A DNA stretch of 5,370 bases from Solirubrobacterales bacterium (lineage in GTDB: Bacteria > Actinomycetota > Thermoleophilia > Solirubrobacterales > Solirubrobacteraceae): positions 1 through 5,370 of the forward strand of contig PMKB01000119.1 of assembly GCA_003157595.1 (NCBI GenBank). The letters are read 5' to 3'. Shown here piece by piece: positions 1-5,370 of this stretch (its first letter is position 1; the number at the start of each line of letters is the position of its first letter). Below the pieces are notes generated by a model that saw only the letters and a program-made list of their open reading frames with translations, ran no database searches and was not told the DNA's origin. The translations under genes were made by a program, and so were the position numbers.

Positions 1-770
1 CGCGCCAGGCGCCGGGCGATCTCGAATGCGTCGTCATTCTCCACCGTGATGATCTCGTCGAGCAGGTCACGATCGAGGATGGCGGGCACGAATCCGGCGC
101 CGATGCCTTGGATCGGATGGGGTCCCTTGGCTCCGCCGGACAGCACGGGCGACGCGGCGGGCTCCACCGCGACGAGTCGAACCGAGGGCTTGCGCTCCCG
201 GATCAGTTGACCGACGCCGGTGATGGTGCCACCGGTGCCGACACCGGAGACGAAGATGTCGAGCTGCCCATCCGTGTCGCGCCATACCTCCTCGGCGGTG
301 GTGGCTCGGTGAATCGCCGGGTTGGCGGGGTTCTCGAACTGCTGGGGGATGAAGTAGTTCGGGTTGCTGTTGGCGAGTTCTTCGGCTTTGGCGATCGCGC
401 CGGGCATGCCTTCGGGACCAGGGGTGAGCACCAGCTCCGCTCCGTACGCGCGCAGCAGGATCCGCCGCTCCGCGCTCATCGTCTCAGGCATCGTGAACAC
501 GCAGCGGTAGCCGCGGGCCGCGCACACCATCGCCAGCGCGATCCCCGTGTTGCCGCTCGTCGGTTCGAGGATGATCGTGTCCGCTCCGATCAGTCCGGCC
601 TGCTCCGCTGCGTCAATCATCGACACGCCGATGCGGTCCTTCACGCTGTGTGCCGGGTTGAAGAACTCCAGCTTGGCCACGACCTGCGCCACGGCCCCCT
701 CGGTCACCCGGTTGAGCCTCACCAGCGGGGTGTTACCGACCAGTTGGGTGATGTCGTCAGCGATTCTCAT
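1..770 (-). CDS. cysK: Cysteine synthase (O-acetylserine sulfhydrylase), 3' end cut by window edge
   Basis: Makes L-cysteine and acetate from O-acetyl-L-serine and sulfide, using PLP in the cytoplasm; last step of cysteine biosynthesis. The minus-strand frame opens with ATG at 770-768 and stays open to the edge, giving 256 residues beginning [19 protein letters not shown]. The PLP lysine is K44 in [11 protein letters not shown]. The substrate loop TSGNTG is at 71-76, the phosphate-binding loop GVGTGGT at 176-182, and QGIGAGFVP at 221-229. Mycobacterial CysK1 is about 310 residues and, from memory, nearly collinear with this protein, so roughly 50 C-terminal residues are missing. The start is supported by the family N-terminus (M-x-IA-DITQL) and by purine-rich GAAAGG at 786-781, 10 bases ahead, with a closer GGGA at 779-776. 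cysE often follows cysK in bacteria, but that side is outside the window. The tRNA-Cys gene lies 112 bases upstream on the same strand. Identity is secure; cystathionine beta-synthase is less likely given the strong CysK1 likeness. Confidence 0.96.
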   Translation of the reverse strand, partial: MRIADDITQLVGNTPLVRLNRVTEGAVAQVVAKLEFFNPAHSVKDRIGVSMIDAAEQAGLIGADTIILEPTSGNTGIALAMVCAARGYRCVFTMPETMSAERRILLRAYGAELVLTPGPEGMPGAIAKAEELANSNPNYFIPQQFENPANPAIHRATTAEEVWRDTDGQLDIFVSGVGTGGTITGVGQLIRERKPSVRLVAVEPAASPVLSGGAKGPHPIQGIGAGFVPAILDRDLLDEIITVENDDAFEIARRLA

Positions 771-882
771 CGTCGTCCCGCCTTTCAGTTGAGTCACGTG
801 GCTGCGTCACGAGGGGTGAGGCCGGCGACGTGCAGGCTCCGCGGCAGCGACCTTCCAAGCATGCTGGGCGTCGCGGTCGGAA
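771..882 (-). other. Spacer between tRNA-Cys and cysK
   Basis: This 112-base gap separates the tRNA 3' end from the cysK start. I see no strong hairpin followed by a T run, so nothing clearly ends transcription between the two genes, and no convincing -10/-35 pair for cysK. Co-transcription of tRNA-Cys and cysK, followed by RNase processing of the tRNA, is therefore possible but unproven. The right part of the spacer (782-771 on the minus strand) carries the cysK ribosome-binding region. Confidence 0.4.
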
Positions 883-953
883 ACGCCCGGGCGGGAGTCG
901 AACCCACGTGCACGGCTTTGCAGGCCGCCGCCTAGCCACTCGGCCACCGGGCG
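883..953 (-). tRNA. tRNA-Cys (anticodon GCA)
   Basis: The minus strand folds into a complete 71-nt cloverleaf. The acceptor stem CGCCCGG/CCGGGCG has seven Watson-Crick pairs. A short D arm GCC/GGC holds the GG of the D loop. The anticodon stem GCGGC/GCCGT closes the loop CTGCAAA, with anticodon GCA at 921-919. A 4-nt variable loop is followed by T stem GTGGG/CCCGC around TTCGACT. The discriminator base is U73, which with the GCA anticodon is a classic identity element for cysteinyl-tRNA synthetase. The 3' end continues TTCC, so CCA is not encoded and must be added by nucleotidyltransferase. The first pair is C1-G72 rather than the usual G1-C72; an 8th pair G(-1)-U73 could form. The gene lies upstream of cysK in the same direction. 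No second tRNA was found beside it. Confidence 0.93.
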
Positions 954-1338
954 CAGATCGGTTGCGACGCCGCGGGCCGCCCGGAAGCGGAGGGGAGCAA
1001 GAATCCGGGCGACCCGCGACGTCTACCGGCGCGGCAGGCCCGATCATCGACCGTGGCATTGGCCGGTCACGAGCGCGCATACACCAGCGGGGAGGAGGGC
1101 GATCAGTTCACGCCGACCGCGCCGGCGAACAACATCGCGTGCGAGGCCAGGCGCGCCGAACCATGGCGCAAGCCGCCGCTGTGATCTCGACTGAAGCCGG
1201 GCGGTGGGCATGCGGAGCAGGACTCACGACGCGACGAGGTTATCAGCCCCCCGCTATATTCACAAGTATGTCGATGGACAATATGTTGTTATGCCGGGGG
1301 CGGGCACGAGAGCCGCACGCCCAAGGGATCCTCTGAGC
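954..1338. other. Gene-free divergent intergenic region
   Basis: The 385 bases between the minus-strand tRNA-Cys/cysK and the plus-strand membrane/secreted pair hold no gene I can support. Open frames across it have arginine- and glycine-rich, low-complexity translations and run through the tRNA on the opposite strand. From 954 to about 1240 the sequence is uniformly GC-rich with no recognisable motif; the tRNA promoter should lie near 960-1000, but I cannot point to its boxes. From about 1240 to 1295 the composition turns sharply AT-rich and contains the promoter listed separately. Confidence 0.6.
1259..1287 (+). promoter_or_regulatory. Sigma-70-like promoter with embedded inverted repeats
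   Basis: TTCACA at 1259-1264 (five of six bases of TTGACA) is followed after exactly 17 bases by TATGTT at 1282-1287 (four of six of TATAAT, keeping T1, A2 and T6). It lies in the only AT-rich patch of the region. Transcription would begin near 1294, leaving about 45 bases of leader before the ATG at 1339. Two short perfect inverted repeats overlap it: TGTC-GATG-GACA (1269-1280) inside the spacer and ACAA-TATG-TTGT (1278-1289) across the -10 box. They may be operators, but each arm is only 4 bases and may be chance. Confidence 0.55.
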
Positions 1339-2337
1339 ATGCGCAGCGGCAGTCCGGCGCGGCGGGCGGTCGCCGCTCTTGCGGTGCTGGGCGTCGCACT
1401 CATCGCGATGCCAGTTGCCTTCCAGATGTTCGACCGCGCCCCGAAGGGAGCGCAGATGATCGCCTCCTTCCGCCCGGACATGACAGCCGTCCGCCTGGGC
1501 GGCTACCAGCTCGAGCTGCGCGAGATCGACGCCGCCGTTCGGGAGGGACCATCGGTGGCGACCCGGCTGGCCGGATCCCCGGCGAGCGGCGGCCAGAAGC
1601 GCGTCGCCGCGAGCCTCGCCCAGTTCGCCCAGTTCGAGCGCCAGTGGCAGGGGATCTACCCCGACATGACCGGGATGATGGACACGATCCGGGCCAACCT
1701 CCCCAACTACCAGGCCGTCGCGGCGCTGCCGAGCTTCACGCTGTTTCCCTGGTTCTTCGTGATCCCGGGTCTGATCGTGCTCGCGCTGCTCGCGCTCGGG
1801 CGCGCGCGCCCGCCCTCGTGGCGCACCGTCCGCTGGGTGCTTGTCGCCCTCGGCGTCGGGCTCGTGCTCGCTCCGGCGGTCTTCGAGATGTTCTCGCGGG
1901 CCCCCAAGGGCGGCCGGATGATGACCGCCTTCAAACCGATCGAGACCAGCGCGCGCGTCGAACGGATCCAGGGCTACTTCGGCGACATGGCCGTCGGGCA
2001 GGGTGCGGTGCAACTGCAACTGATCCCGGCGCTGCGGCGTTCGGGCCTGACCAACTCGCAGATCAGCGCCGGCTACCCGGGACTCGAGACCTTCGATGCG
2101 CAGTGGGTCCACATCCTCAACGACATGACGCCGATGATCGGCGCGATGAGCGACAACGTCGCGAACTACCAGGCCGTTGCGGCGCTCCCACCGTTTCCGC
2201 TCTTTCCCTGGTTCTTCGTGGCGCCCGGCCTGTTCGTCGCCGCCTCTGCGCTCCTGGCCGGGCCCCGCCGCTCGCCGCGAGCGCGTCGACAGTCGTCCAC
2301 CGACCTTCCCAGTTCCCTAACCGAAGGAGTCACATGA
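1339..2337 (+). CDS. Membrane protein with tandemly duplicated two-helix module, unknown function
   Basis: I do not recognise this protein. It has 332 residues, four predicted membrane helices (about 11-29, 135-154, 165-184, 288-308) and two large loops of about 100 residues between helices 1-2 and 3-4. The N-terminus (RSGSPARR) and the arginine-rich tail are positive, so by the positive-inside rule the loops face outward. The two halves are copies. F-x-MF-x-RAPKG occurs at 28-37 and 182-191. The block NYQAVAALP-x-F-x-LFPWFFV-x-PGL occurs at 123-145 and 276-298, offset 153 residues. There is no cysteine and no recognised catalytic or nucleotide-binding motif. ATG 1339 is preferred: AAGGGA at 1323-1328 lies 10 bases upstream, the positive start leads straight into helix 1, and the in-frame ATGs at 1204, 1210 and 1291 fall upstream of or too close to the predicted transcription start near 1294. 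The stop overlaps the next start (ATGA), so the two genes are probably translated together. A sensor, anchor or export component are all conceivable. Confidence 0.85.
   Translation: MRSGSPARRAVAALAVLGVALIAMPVAFQMFDRAPKGAQMIASFRPDMTAVRLGGYQLELREIDAAVREGPSVATRLAGSPASGGQKRVAASLAQFAQFERQWQGIYPDMTGMMDTIRANLPNYQAVAALPSFTLFPWFFVIPGLIVLALLALGRARPPSWRTVRWVLVALGVGLVLAPAVFEMFSRAPKGGRMMTAFKPIETSARVERIQGYFGDMAVGQGAVQLQLIPALRRSGLTNSQISAGYPGLETFDAQWVHILNDMTPMIGAMSDNVANYQAVAALPPFPLFPWFFVAPGLFVAASALLAGPRRSPRARRQSSTDLPSSLTEGVT
1366..1797 (+). repeat. Internal module copy 1 (residues 10-153 of the membrane protein)
   Basis: First copy of the helix / outside loop / helix module. DNA identity to copy 2 is strongest around the second helix. 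The runs at 1705-1718 (AACTACCAGGCCGT) and 1744-1761 (TTTCCCTGGTTCTTCGTG) recur exactly 459 bases later. The loop is 1-2 residues shorter than in copy 2 and contains FERQW and YPDMTGMMD; the F-x-x-QW and DMT-x-M patterns match copy 2. Confidence 0.85.
1828..2259 (+). repeat. Internal module copy 2 (residues 164-307 of the membrane protein)
   Basis: Second copy of the module, joined to copy 1 by about ten residues of positively charged cytoplasmic linker. The RAPKG and NYQAVAALP...LFPWFFV blocks are kept almost unchanged. The middle of the outside loop has diverged to a poorly alignable sequence, apart from FDAQW and NDMTPM. This suggests an old duplication with strong selection on the membrane-proximal parts. 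Confidence 0.85.
2323..2329 (+). promoter_or_regulatory. Ribosome-binding site of the secreted-protein gene
   Basis: GAAGGAG is a strong Shine-Dalgarno match, 4 bases before ATG 2334. It lies inside the last codons of the membrane-protein gene. It fixes the start of the secreted protein despite a long open frame extending upstream. Confidence 0.8.
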
Positions 2338-2915
2338 GCAGTCGTTTCATGCCGCGCCTCGGCGCAGGCCTTGTCGCCGTCGCGGTGCTGGCCGTCGCTG
2401 CTGCTCCCGCGAGCGCGCAGCAACTCAAGGGCCTGTTTCGCATCTCCGCGGGCTCGTACTTCCGCATGCAAGAGCCGACCGGCGCCAAGTCCAAGTTCTT
2501 CGCGAACCCCTACTCGACCGACGCCAACAAGACCTACACGCTGATCACCGCGGGCGGCGACGGCGGACTCCGCACCGGGCTGCTGCAGCCGGCACCGACG
2601 CCGGCCTTCGACGCCAAGGGCGACTCCCTGGCGAAGCGCATCATCGCGCCGACGGACTTCACCGGCATCAACTTCTGGCTGGCGACCGTGGGGACCGCGC
2701 CGAGCATCACCGCCAGCGCAGGCCACCTGAGCGGCCAGGTGAACGGACTCACGGCCGAGTGGAACAAGCTCAGCTTCAAGCAGGGCGGCCAGGTCACGGG
2801 CACCTATAACGCCCAGACCCACGCCTATGTCCTGACGTGGTCGAGCCTGATCTCCGGCGGGCCGTTCAACGGCTTCACGGGGGTCTGGCACCTGAAAGGC
2901 ACGTTCGCCTCGTAG
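2334..2915 (+). CDS. Secreted protein of unknown function, coupled to the membrane protein
   Basis: I do not recognise this family. It has 193 residues. A Sec-type signal peptide spans residues 1-28: a short basic start with R4 and R8, a hydrophobic core of alternating A/V/L, and the signal peptidase I motif ASA before Q29. There is no lipobox cysteine, so it should be released or wall-associated. The mature 165-residue part is rich in G, S, T and aromatics, has short alternating hydrophobic stretches (YTLITAGG, INFWLATVG, THAYVLTWSSLI) suggesting an all-beta fold, and has no cysteine. It ends with FNGFTGVWHLKGTFAS, which looks like closing strands of a barrel or sandwich. No catalytic motif is visible. 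The start overlaps the stop of the membrane gene as ATGA and has its own strong Shine-Dalgarno site, so the products are probably made together and may act as a pair at the cell surface. The frame is open upstream to 1644, but that part is a shadow of the membrane gene. Confidence 0.88.
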   Translation: MSSRFMPRLGAGLVAVAVLAVAAAPASAQQLKGLFRISAGSYFRMQEPTGAKSKFFANPYSTDANKTYTLITAGGDGGLRTGLLQPAPTPAFDAKGDSLAKRIIAPTDFTGINFWLATVGTAPSITASAGHLSGQVNGLTAEWNKLSFKQGGQVTGTYNAQTHAYVLTWSSLISGGPFNGFTGVWHLKGTFAS

Positions 2916-2946
2916 CGGTCGCGCGGTGTGCGACGCGATGATCGGA

Positions 2947-2975
2947 GGGCGTCCGGGGGTTTGGCCCGGGTGCCC
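2947..2975 (+). terminator. GC-rich stem-loop after the secreted-protein gene, possible terminator
   Basis: GGGCGTCCGGG (2947-2957) pairs with CCCGGGTGCCC (2965-2975) around the 7-base loop GGTTTGG: 11 continuous pairs, two of them G-U. It starts 31 bases past the TAG stop. No T run follows, so it is not a textbook intrinsic terminator. It could still end or pause transcription, protect the 3' end, or belong to the metY leader. A competing hairpin GGGTG/CACCC (2968-2972 with 2978-2982) uses the same right arm. Confidence 0.4.
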
Positions 2976-3017
2976 CTCACCCTGTGGCGCGGGCGCCGGC
3001 ATGCGTGCCTTTCACGG

Positions 3018-3033
3018 TGGGGCGCCAGCCCCA
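3018..3033 (+). other. Short hairpin upstream of metY
   Basis: TGGGGC (3018-3023) and GCCCCA (3028-3033) form six perfect pairs around the tetraloop GCCA. The hairpin stands at the border between GC-rich sequence and the AT-rich stretch before metY. It has no T run after it. It may be part of a leader RNA structure or the end of the preceding unit. Confidence 0.35.
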
Positions 3034-3034
3034 T

Positions 3035-3072
3035 GAAACATAATAAAGCCAGTTGTCTTTGATAGGTTTATC
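3035..3072 (+). promoter_or_regulatory. AT-rich promoter/operator region of metYX (boxes uncertain)
   Basis: This is the only AT-rich segment ahead of metY and the likely site of promoter or operator sequences. It contains CATAAT (3039-3044), which resembles a -10 box but has no good -35 at proper spacing. It also contains AAAG-N8-CTTT (3045-3060) and GATA-GGTT-TATC (3061-3072), two perfect but short inverted repeats. I cannot name the regulator. Confidence 0.35.
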
Positions 3073-3079
3073 CGCCGAC

Positions 3080-3087
3080 GAAAGGAG
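3080..3087 (+). promoter_or_regulatory. Ribosome-binding site of metY
   Basis: GAAAGGAG is a near-perfect Shine-Dalgarno site, 6 bases before the GTG start at 3094. It decides for GTG as initiation codon. Confidence 0.85.
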
Positions 3088-3093
3088 CACCAG

Positions 3094-4395
3094 GTGAGCG
3101 AGCATCGCCGTCCTGAGACCGTCGCGTTGCACGCTGGCCAGCAGCCCGACAGCGCGACCAACGCGCGCGCTGTGCCGATCTACCAGACGTCCTCGTACGT
3201 CTTCAACGACACCCAGCACGCGGCGGACCTGTTCGCGCTGGCCGTGCCGGGCAACATCTACAGCCGCATCATGAATCCGACGTGGAGCGTGCTCGAGGAG
3301 CGCCTGGCGGCGCTCGAGGGCGGCATCGCCTCCCTTGTCACCGCGTCCGGGCAGGCGGCTGTCACCTATTCGGTGCTCAACGTCACCCGCGCGGGCGACA
3401 ACATCATCTCGGTCTCCCAGCTCTACGGCGGGACTTACAACCTGTTCGCGCATACGCTCCCGCAGTACGGAATCGAGGTCCGCTGGGCTGACGCCGACGA
3501 CCCGGGCGCCATCGCTCGGCTCGCCGATGAGCGCACGCGTCTGGTCTTCGCCGAGACGGTGGGTAACCCGAGGCTGAACGTCCTCGACGTGCCGGCGTGG
3601 GCGCAGGCGGCGCACCTCGGAGGGCTCCCGCTGGTCCTCGACAATACGGTCCCGACGCCGATCGGTGCCCGCGTGTTCGAGCAGGGCGCCGATGTGGCGG
3701 TGCATTCGCTGACAAAGTTCATCGGTGGCCACGGCACCTCGATTGGTGGGGCGATCGTCGATGCCGGCCACTTCGACTGGGTGGCCCACGGGGAGCGCTT
3801 CCCCGGCCTCACGCAGCCCGACCCCTCCTACCATGGCGTGGTCTGGAGCGACGCGCTCGGCCCGGCGGCCTACATCGGCCGCGCGCGGACGGTGCTCCTG
3901 CGCAACACTGGTGCCGCGCTGTCCCCGTTCAATGCCTTCCTGTTCCTGCAGGGCGTCGAGACGCTCCCGTTGCGGATGGAGCGCCACAACGCGAACGGCC
4001 TCGCCGTGGCCGAGCATCTGTCAGGGCACGAGGCCGTCGAGTGGGTTTCTTATCCGGGCCTGCAGTCAAGCCCCTACCGCGAGGTCGCCGACCGCGTGCT
4101 GCGTGGGGGCTACGGGGCGCTGGTGACGTTCGGTGTGCGCGGCGGCAGCACGGCCGGCAAGGCGTTCATCGAAGGCCTGAAGCTGTTCAGCCATCTCGCC
4201 AACATCGGGGATGCGAAGTCGCTCGCGATCCACAACGCCTCGACGACGCATTCCCAGCTCAACGACGAGGAGCTCGCGGCGGCCGGCGTGACGCAGGAGA
4301 CGGTGCGCCTGTCGGTGGGCATCGAGCACATCGACGACATCATCGAAGACCTCGACCAGGCCCTGGCCGCAACCAGAGCGCCCGTCACGGCATGA
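3094..4395 (+). CDS. metY: O-acetylhomoserine sulfhydrylase (aminocarboxypropyltransferase)
   Basis: Converts O-acetyl-L-homoserine and sulfide to L-homocysteine and acetate, the direct sulfhydrylation route to methionine; cytoplasmic PLP enzyme of the Cys/Met metabolism (gamma family) transferases. At 433 residues it has the full length expected of MetY, longer than cystathionine gamma-synthases of about 380-400. The Schiff-base lysine is K208 in AVHSLTKFIGGHGTSIGG. D183 (LVLDNTVPTP) should hold the pyridine nitrogen. YSR at 56-58 and the Y111-G-G segment are the usual phosphate and ring contacts. The N-terminus (ETVALHAGQQPD) and the C-terminal SVGIEHIDDIIEDLDQAL are typical. Start is GTG with a strong Shine-Dalgarno site. 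The stop overlaps the metX start as ATGA, making a metY-metX operon in which the neighbour supplies the substrate. The alternative, O-acetylserine sulfhydrylase activity of the same family, is unlikely beside metX. Confidence 0.96.
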   Translation: MSEHRRPETVALHAGQQPDSATNARAVPIYQTSSYVFNDTQHAADLFALAVPGNIYSRIMNPTWSVLEERLAALEGGIASLVTASGQAAVTYSVLNVTRAGDNIISVSQLYGGTYNLFAHTLPQYGIEVRWADADDPGAIARLADERTRLVFAETVGNPRLNVLDVPAWAQAAHLGGLPLVLDNTVPTPIGARVFEQGADVAVHSLTKFIGGHGTSIGGAIVDAGHFDWVAHGERFPGLTQPDPSYHGVVWSDALGPAAYIGRARTVLLRNTGAALSPFNAFLFLQGVETLPLRMERHNANGLAVAEHLSGHEAVEWVSYPGLQSSPYREVADRVLRGGYGALVTFGVRGGSTAGKAFIEGLKLFSHLANIGDAKSLAIHNASTTHSQLNDEELAAAGVTQETVRLSVGIEHIDDIIEDLDQALAATRAPVTA

Positions 4396-5370
4396 CGATC
4401 GGCGGCCTCGGCCGCGTGCAGACGCAGCGGGTCGTGCTCTTCGACGAGGACGACCCGCTGGTGCTGAGCTCGGGCGTGAGGCTCGCGCCGGTGCAGGTTG
4501 CCTATGAGACCTATGGCTCACTCGACGCCGAGCGGGCCAACGCGGTGTTCGTCTGCCACGCGCTCAGCGGCGACGCGCATGCGGCCGGACACCATGGGGA
4601 CCCGAGCCGCCGCGGATGGTGGGACACGATCATCGGTCCGGGGCGCCCGCTCGACACCGAGCGCTACTTCGTCGTGTGTCCGAACCTGCTCGGGGGCTGC
4701 GCCGGCACGACGGGCCCGGCGACGATCGATCCGCGAACGGGCCGCGCGTATGGCCTGCGCTTCCCGCTGCTGAGCGTTCGCGACCTCGTAGCCGTGCATC
4801 GCGCGCTCCTGCGTCATCTCGACATCGGGCGTCTACATGGCGCGATCGGCGGATCGCTCGGCGGGATGCAGGTGCTGCAGTGGGCGCTCGAGGAGCCGCA
4901 GGAGATCGAGCGTGGCGTGCTCGTCTGCGCGAGCGCCCGCCTGAACGCGCTCAACATCGCGCTGACCGCCGTCGCACGCGCCGCGATCATGAGCGATCCC
5001 GATTTCCAACACGGCGACTACCTCGACGGTCCGCGACGACCGGACCGCGGCCTTTCGCTCGCGCGCAAGCTCGGGCACATCACCTATCTCTCGAGCGAGT
5101 CGATGCGCCGCAAGTTCGACCGGACTCGACGCGGCGGACCCTCGGCGCCGATGACGATCTCGAACGACTTCGAGATCGAGCACTACCTCGACCATCAGGG
5201 CGAGAGCTTCGTCGAGCGCTTCGACGCGCTCAGCTACCTCTACCTCACGCGGCTGATGGACTACTTCGACCCCTTCGCCGATCCCGACCTCGACCTTGCG
5301 CGTATCAGCACGCGGCTGCTGGCGATCTCCTTCGACAGCGACTGGCGCTTCGGCAGCGAGCACTCCCGCC
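4392..5370 (+). CDS. metX: Homoserine O-acetyltransferase, 3' end cut by window edge
   Basis: Transfers the acetyl group of acetyl-CoA to L-homoserine, giving the substrate of MetY; cytoplasmic alpha/beta-hydrolase fold. The 326 residues visible begin MTIGGLGRVQTQRVVLF. The family block NLLGGCAGTTGP is at 98-109. The nucleophile elbow GGSLGGMQ places catalytic serine at S155. SDW at 316-318 carries the expected catalytic aspartate D317. The third member, a histidine in the last helix, lies beyond the edge; family members are about 340-390 residues. ATG 4392 overlaps the metY stop and there is no clear Shine-Dalgarno site, so translation probably depends on ribosomes finishing metY. Some MetX-family enzymes use succinyl-CoA; the MetY neighbour favours acetyl, but sequence alone does not prove it. 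Confidence 0.95.
   Translation, partial: MTIGGLGRVQTQRVVLFDEDDPLVLSSGVRLAPVQVAYETYGSLDAERANAVFVCHALSGDAHAAGHHGDPSRRGWWDTIIGPGRPLDTERYFVVCPNLLGGCAGTTGPATIDPRTGRAYGLRFPLLSVRDLVAVHRALLRHLDIGRLHGAIGGSLGGMQVLQWALEEPQEIERGVLVCASARLNALNIALTAVARAAIMSDPDFQHGDYLDGPRRPDRGLSLARKLGHITYLSSESMRRKFDRTRRGGPSAPMTISNDFEIEHYLDHQGESFVERFDALSYLYLTRLMDYFDPFADPDLDLARISTRLLAISFDSDWRFGSEHSR

Noticed and set aside
108..935. 275-codon plus-strand open frame opposite cysK and tRNA-Cys
   Set aside because: Its translation is arginine/histidine-rich with no domain, it runs antisense to a clear cysK and through a tRNA. It is a high-GC shadow.
830..1336. 168-codon plus-strand open frame across the tRNA and intergenic region
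   Set aside because: Low-complexity R/G/P-rich translation, antisense over the tRNA gene, and crossing the AT-rich promoter. No ribosome-binding site was seen.
1204..1338. N-terminal extension of the membrane protein from ATG 1204
   Set aside because: It would cover the predicted promoter at 1259-1287 and add a non-hydrophobic stretch before helix 1. ATG 1339 fits the topology and leader better.
1644..2333. Upstream extension of the secreted-protein frame
   Set aside because: It overlaps the membrane gene in another frame and reads as D/R/P-rich shadow. The signal peptide and strong Shine-Dalgarno site fix the start at 2334.
2993..3036. SAM-IV-type riboswitch before metY
   Set aside because: There is a loose resemblance to the 3' half only. 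The conserved GGCAAC core and a closing P1 helix are not visible, so it is not annotated as a feature.
2977..4017. 346-codon minus-strand open frame opposite metY
   Set aside because: Arginine/valine-rich antisense shadow of a well-identified gene with no domain.
4833..5363. 176-codon minus-strand open frame opposite metX
   Set aside because: Acidic/valine-rich shadow typical of the complementary strand of a GC-rich gene; metX is unambiguous.
1..5370. CRISPR array, insertion sequence, integrase or toxin-antitoxin genes
   Set aside because: I found no regularly spaced repeats, terminal inverted repeats, transposase motifs or small paired genes on either strand.

Overview
This is a high-GC window with actinobacterial character. 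The partial CysK is very close to the mycobacterial CysK1 sequence as I remember it. The tRNA does not encode its CCA end, and reading frames show the usual G/C bias at third codon positions. The exact clade cannot be fixed from sequence alone; a Thermoleophilia/Solirubrobacterales-like actinobacterium is a guess.

Layout. The minus-strand left end holds the 5' part of cysK (cysteine synthase; its 3' end lies outside the window). A tRNA-Cys(GCA) gene sits just upstream on the same strand. A gene-free stretch of 385 bases (954-1338) follows, with one good sigma-70-like promoter near its right end. From there the plus strand carries a two-gene unit I do not recognise: a 332-residue membrane protein built from two tandem copies of one module, and a 193-residue secreted protein. 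The two are coupled by a 4-base ATGA overlap. A 178-base intergenic region with several GC-rich hairpins and an AT-rich segment leads into metY (O-acetylhomoserine sulfhydrylase). metY is coupled by another ATGA overlap to metX (homoserine O-acetyltransferase), which runs off the right edge.

How the genes fit. cysK, metY and metX all belong to sulfide assimilation. CysK places sulfide on O-acetylserine to give cysteine. MetX makes O-acetylhomoserine, and MetY places sulfide on it to give homocysteine, the methionine precursor. The tRNA-Cys next to cysK couples production of cysteine with the tRNA that consumes it, at least in position. The membrane/secreted pair between the two sulfur blocks is the part without an obvious explanation and is the best candidate for something undescribed. 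Both proteins lack cysteine, and nothing in their sequence ties them directly to sulfur metabolism.
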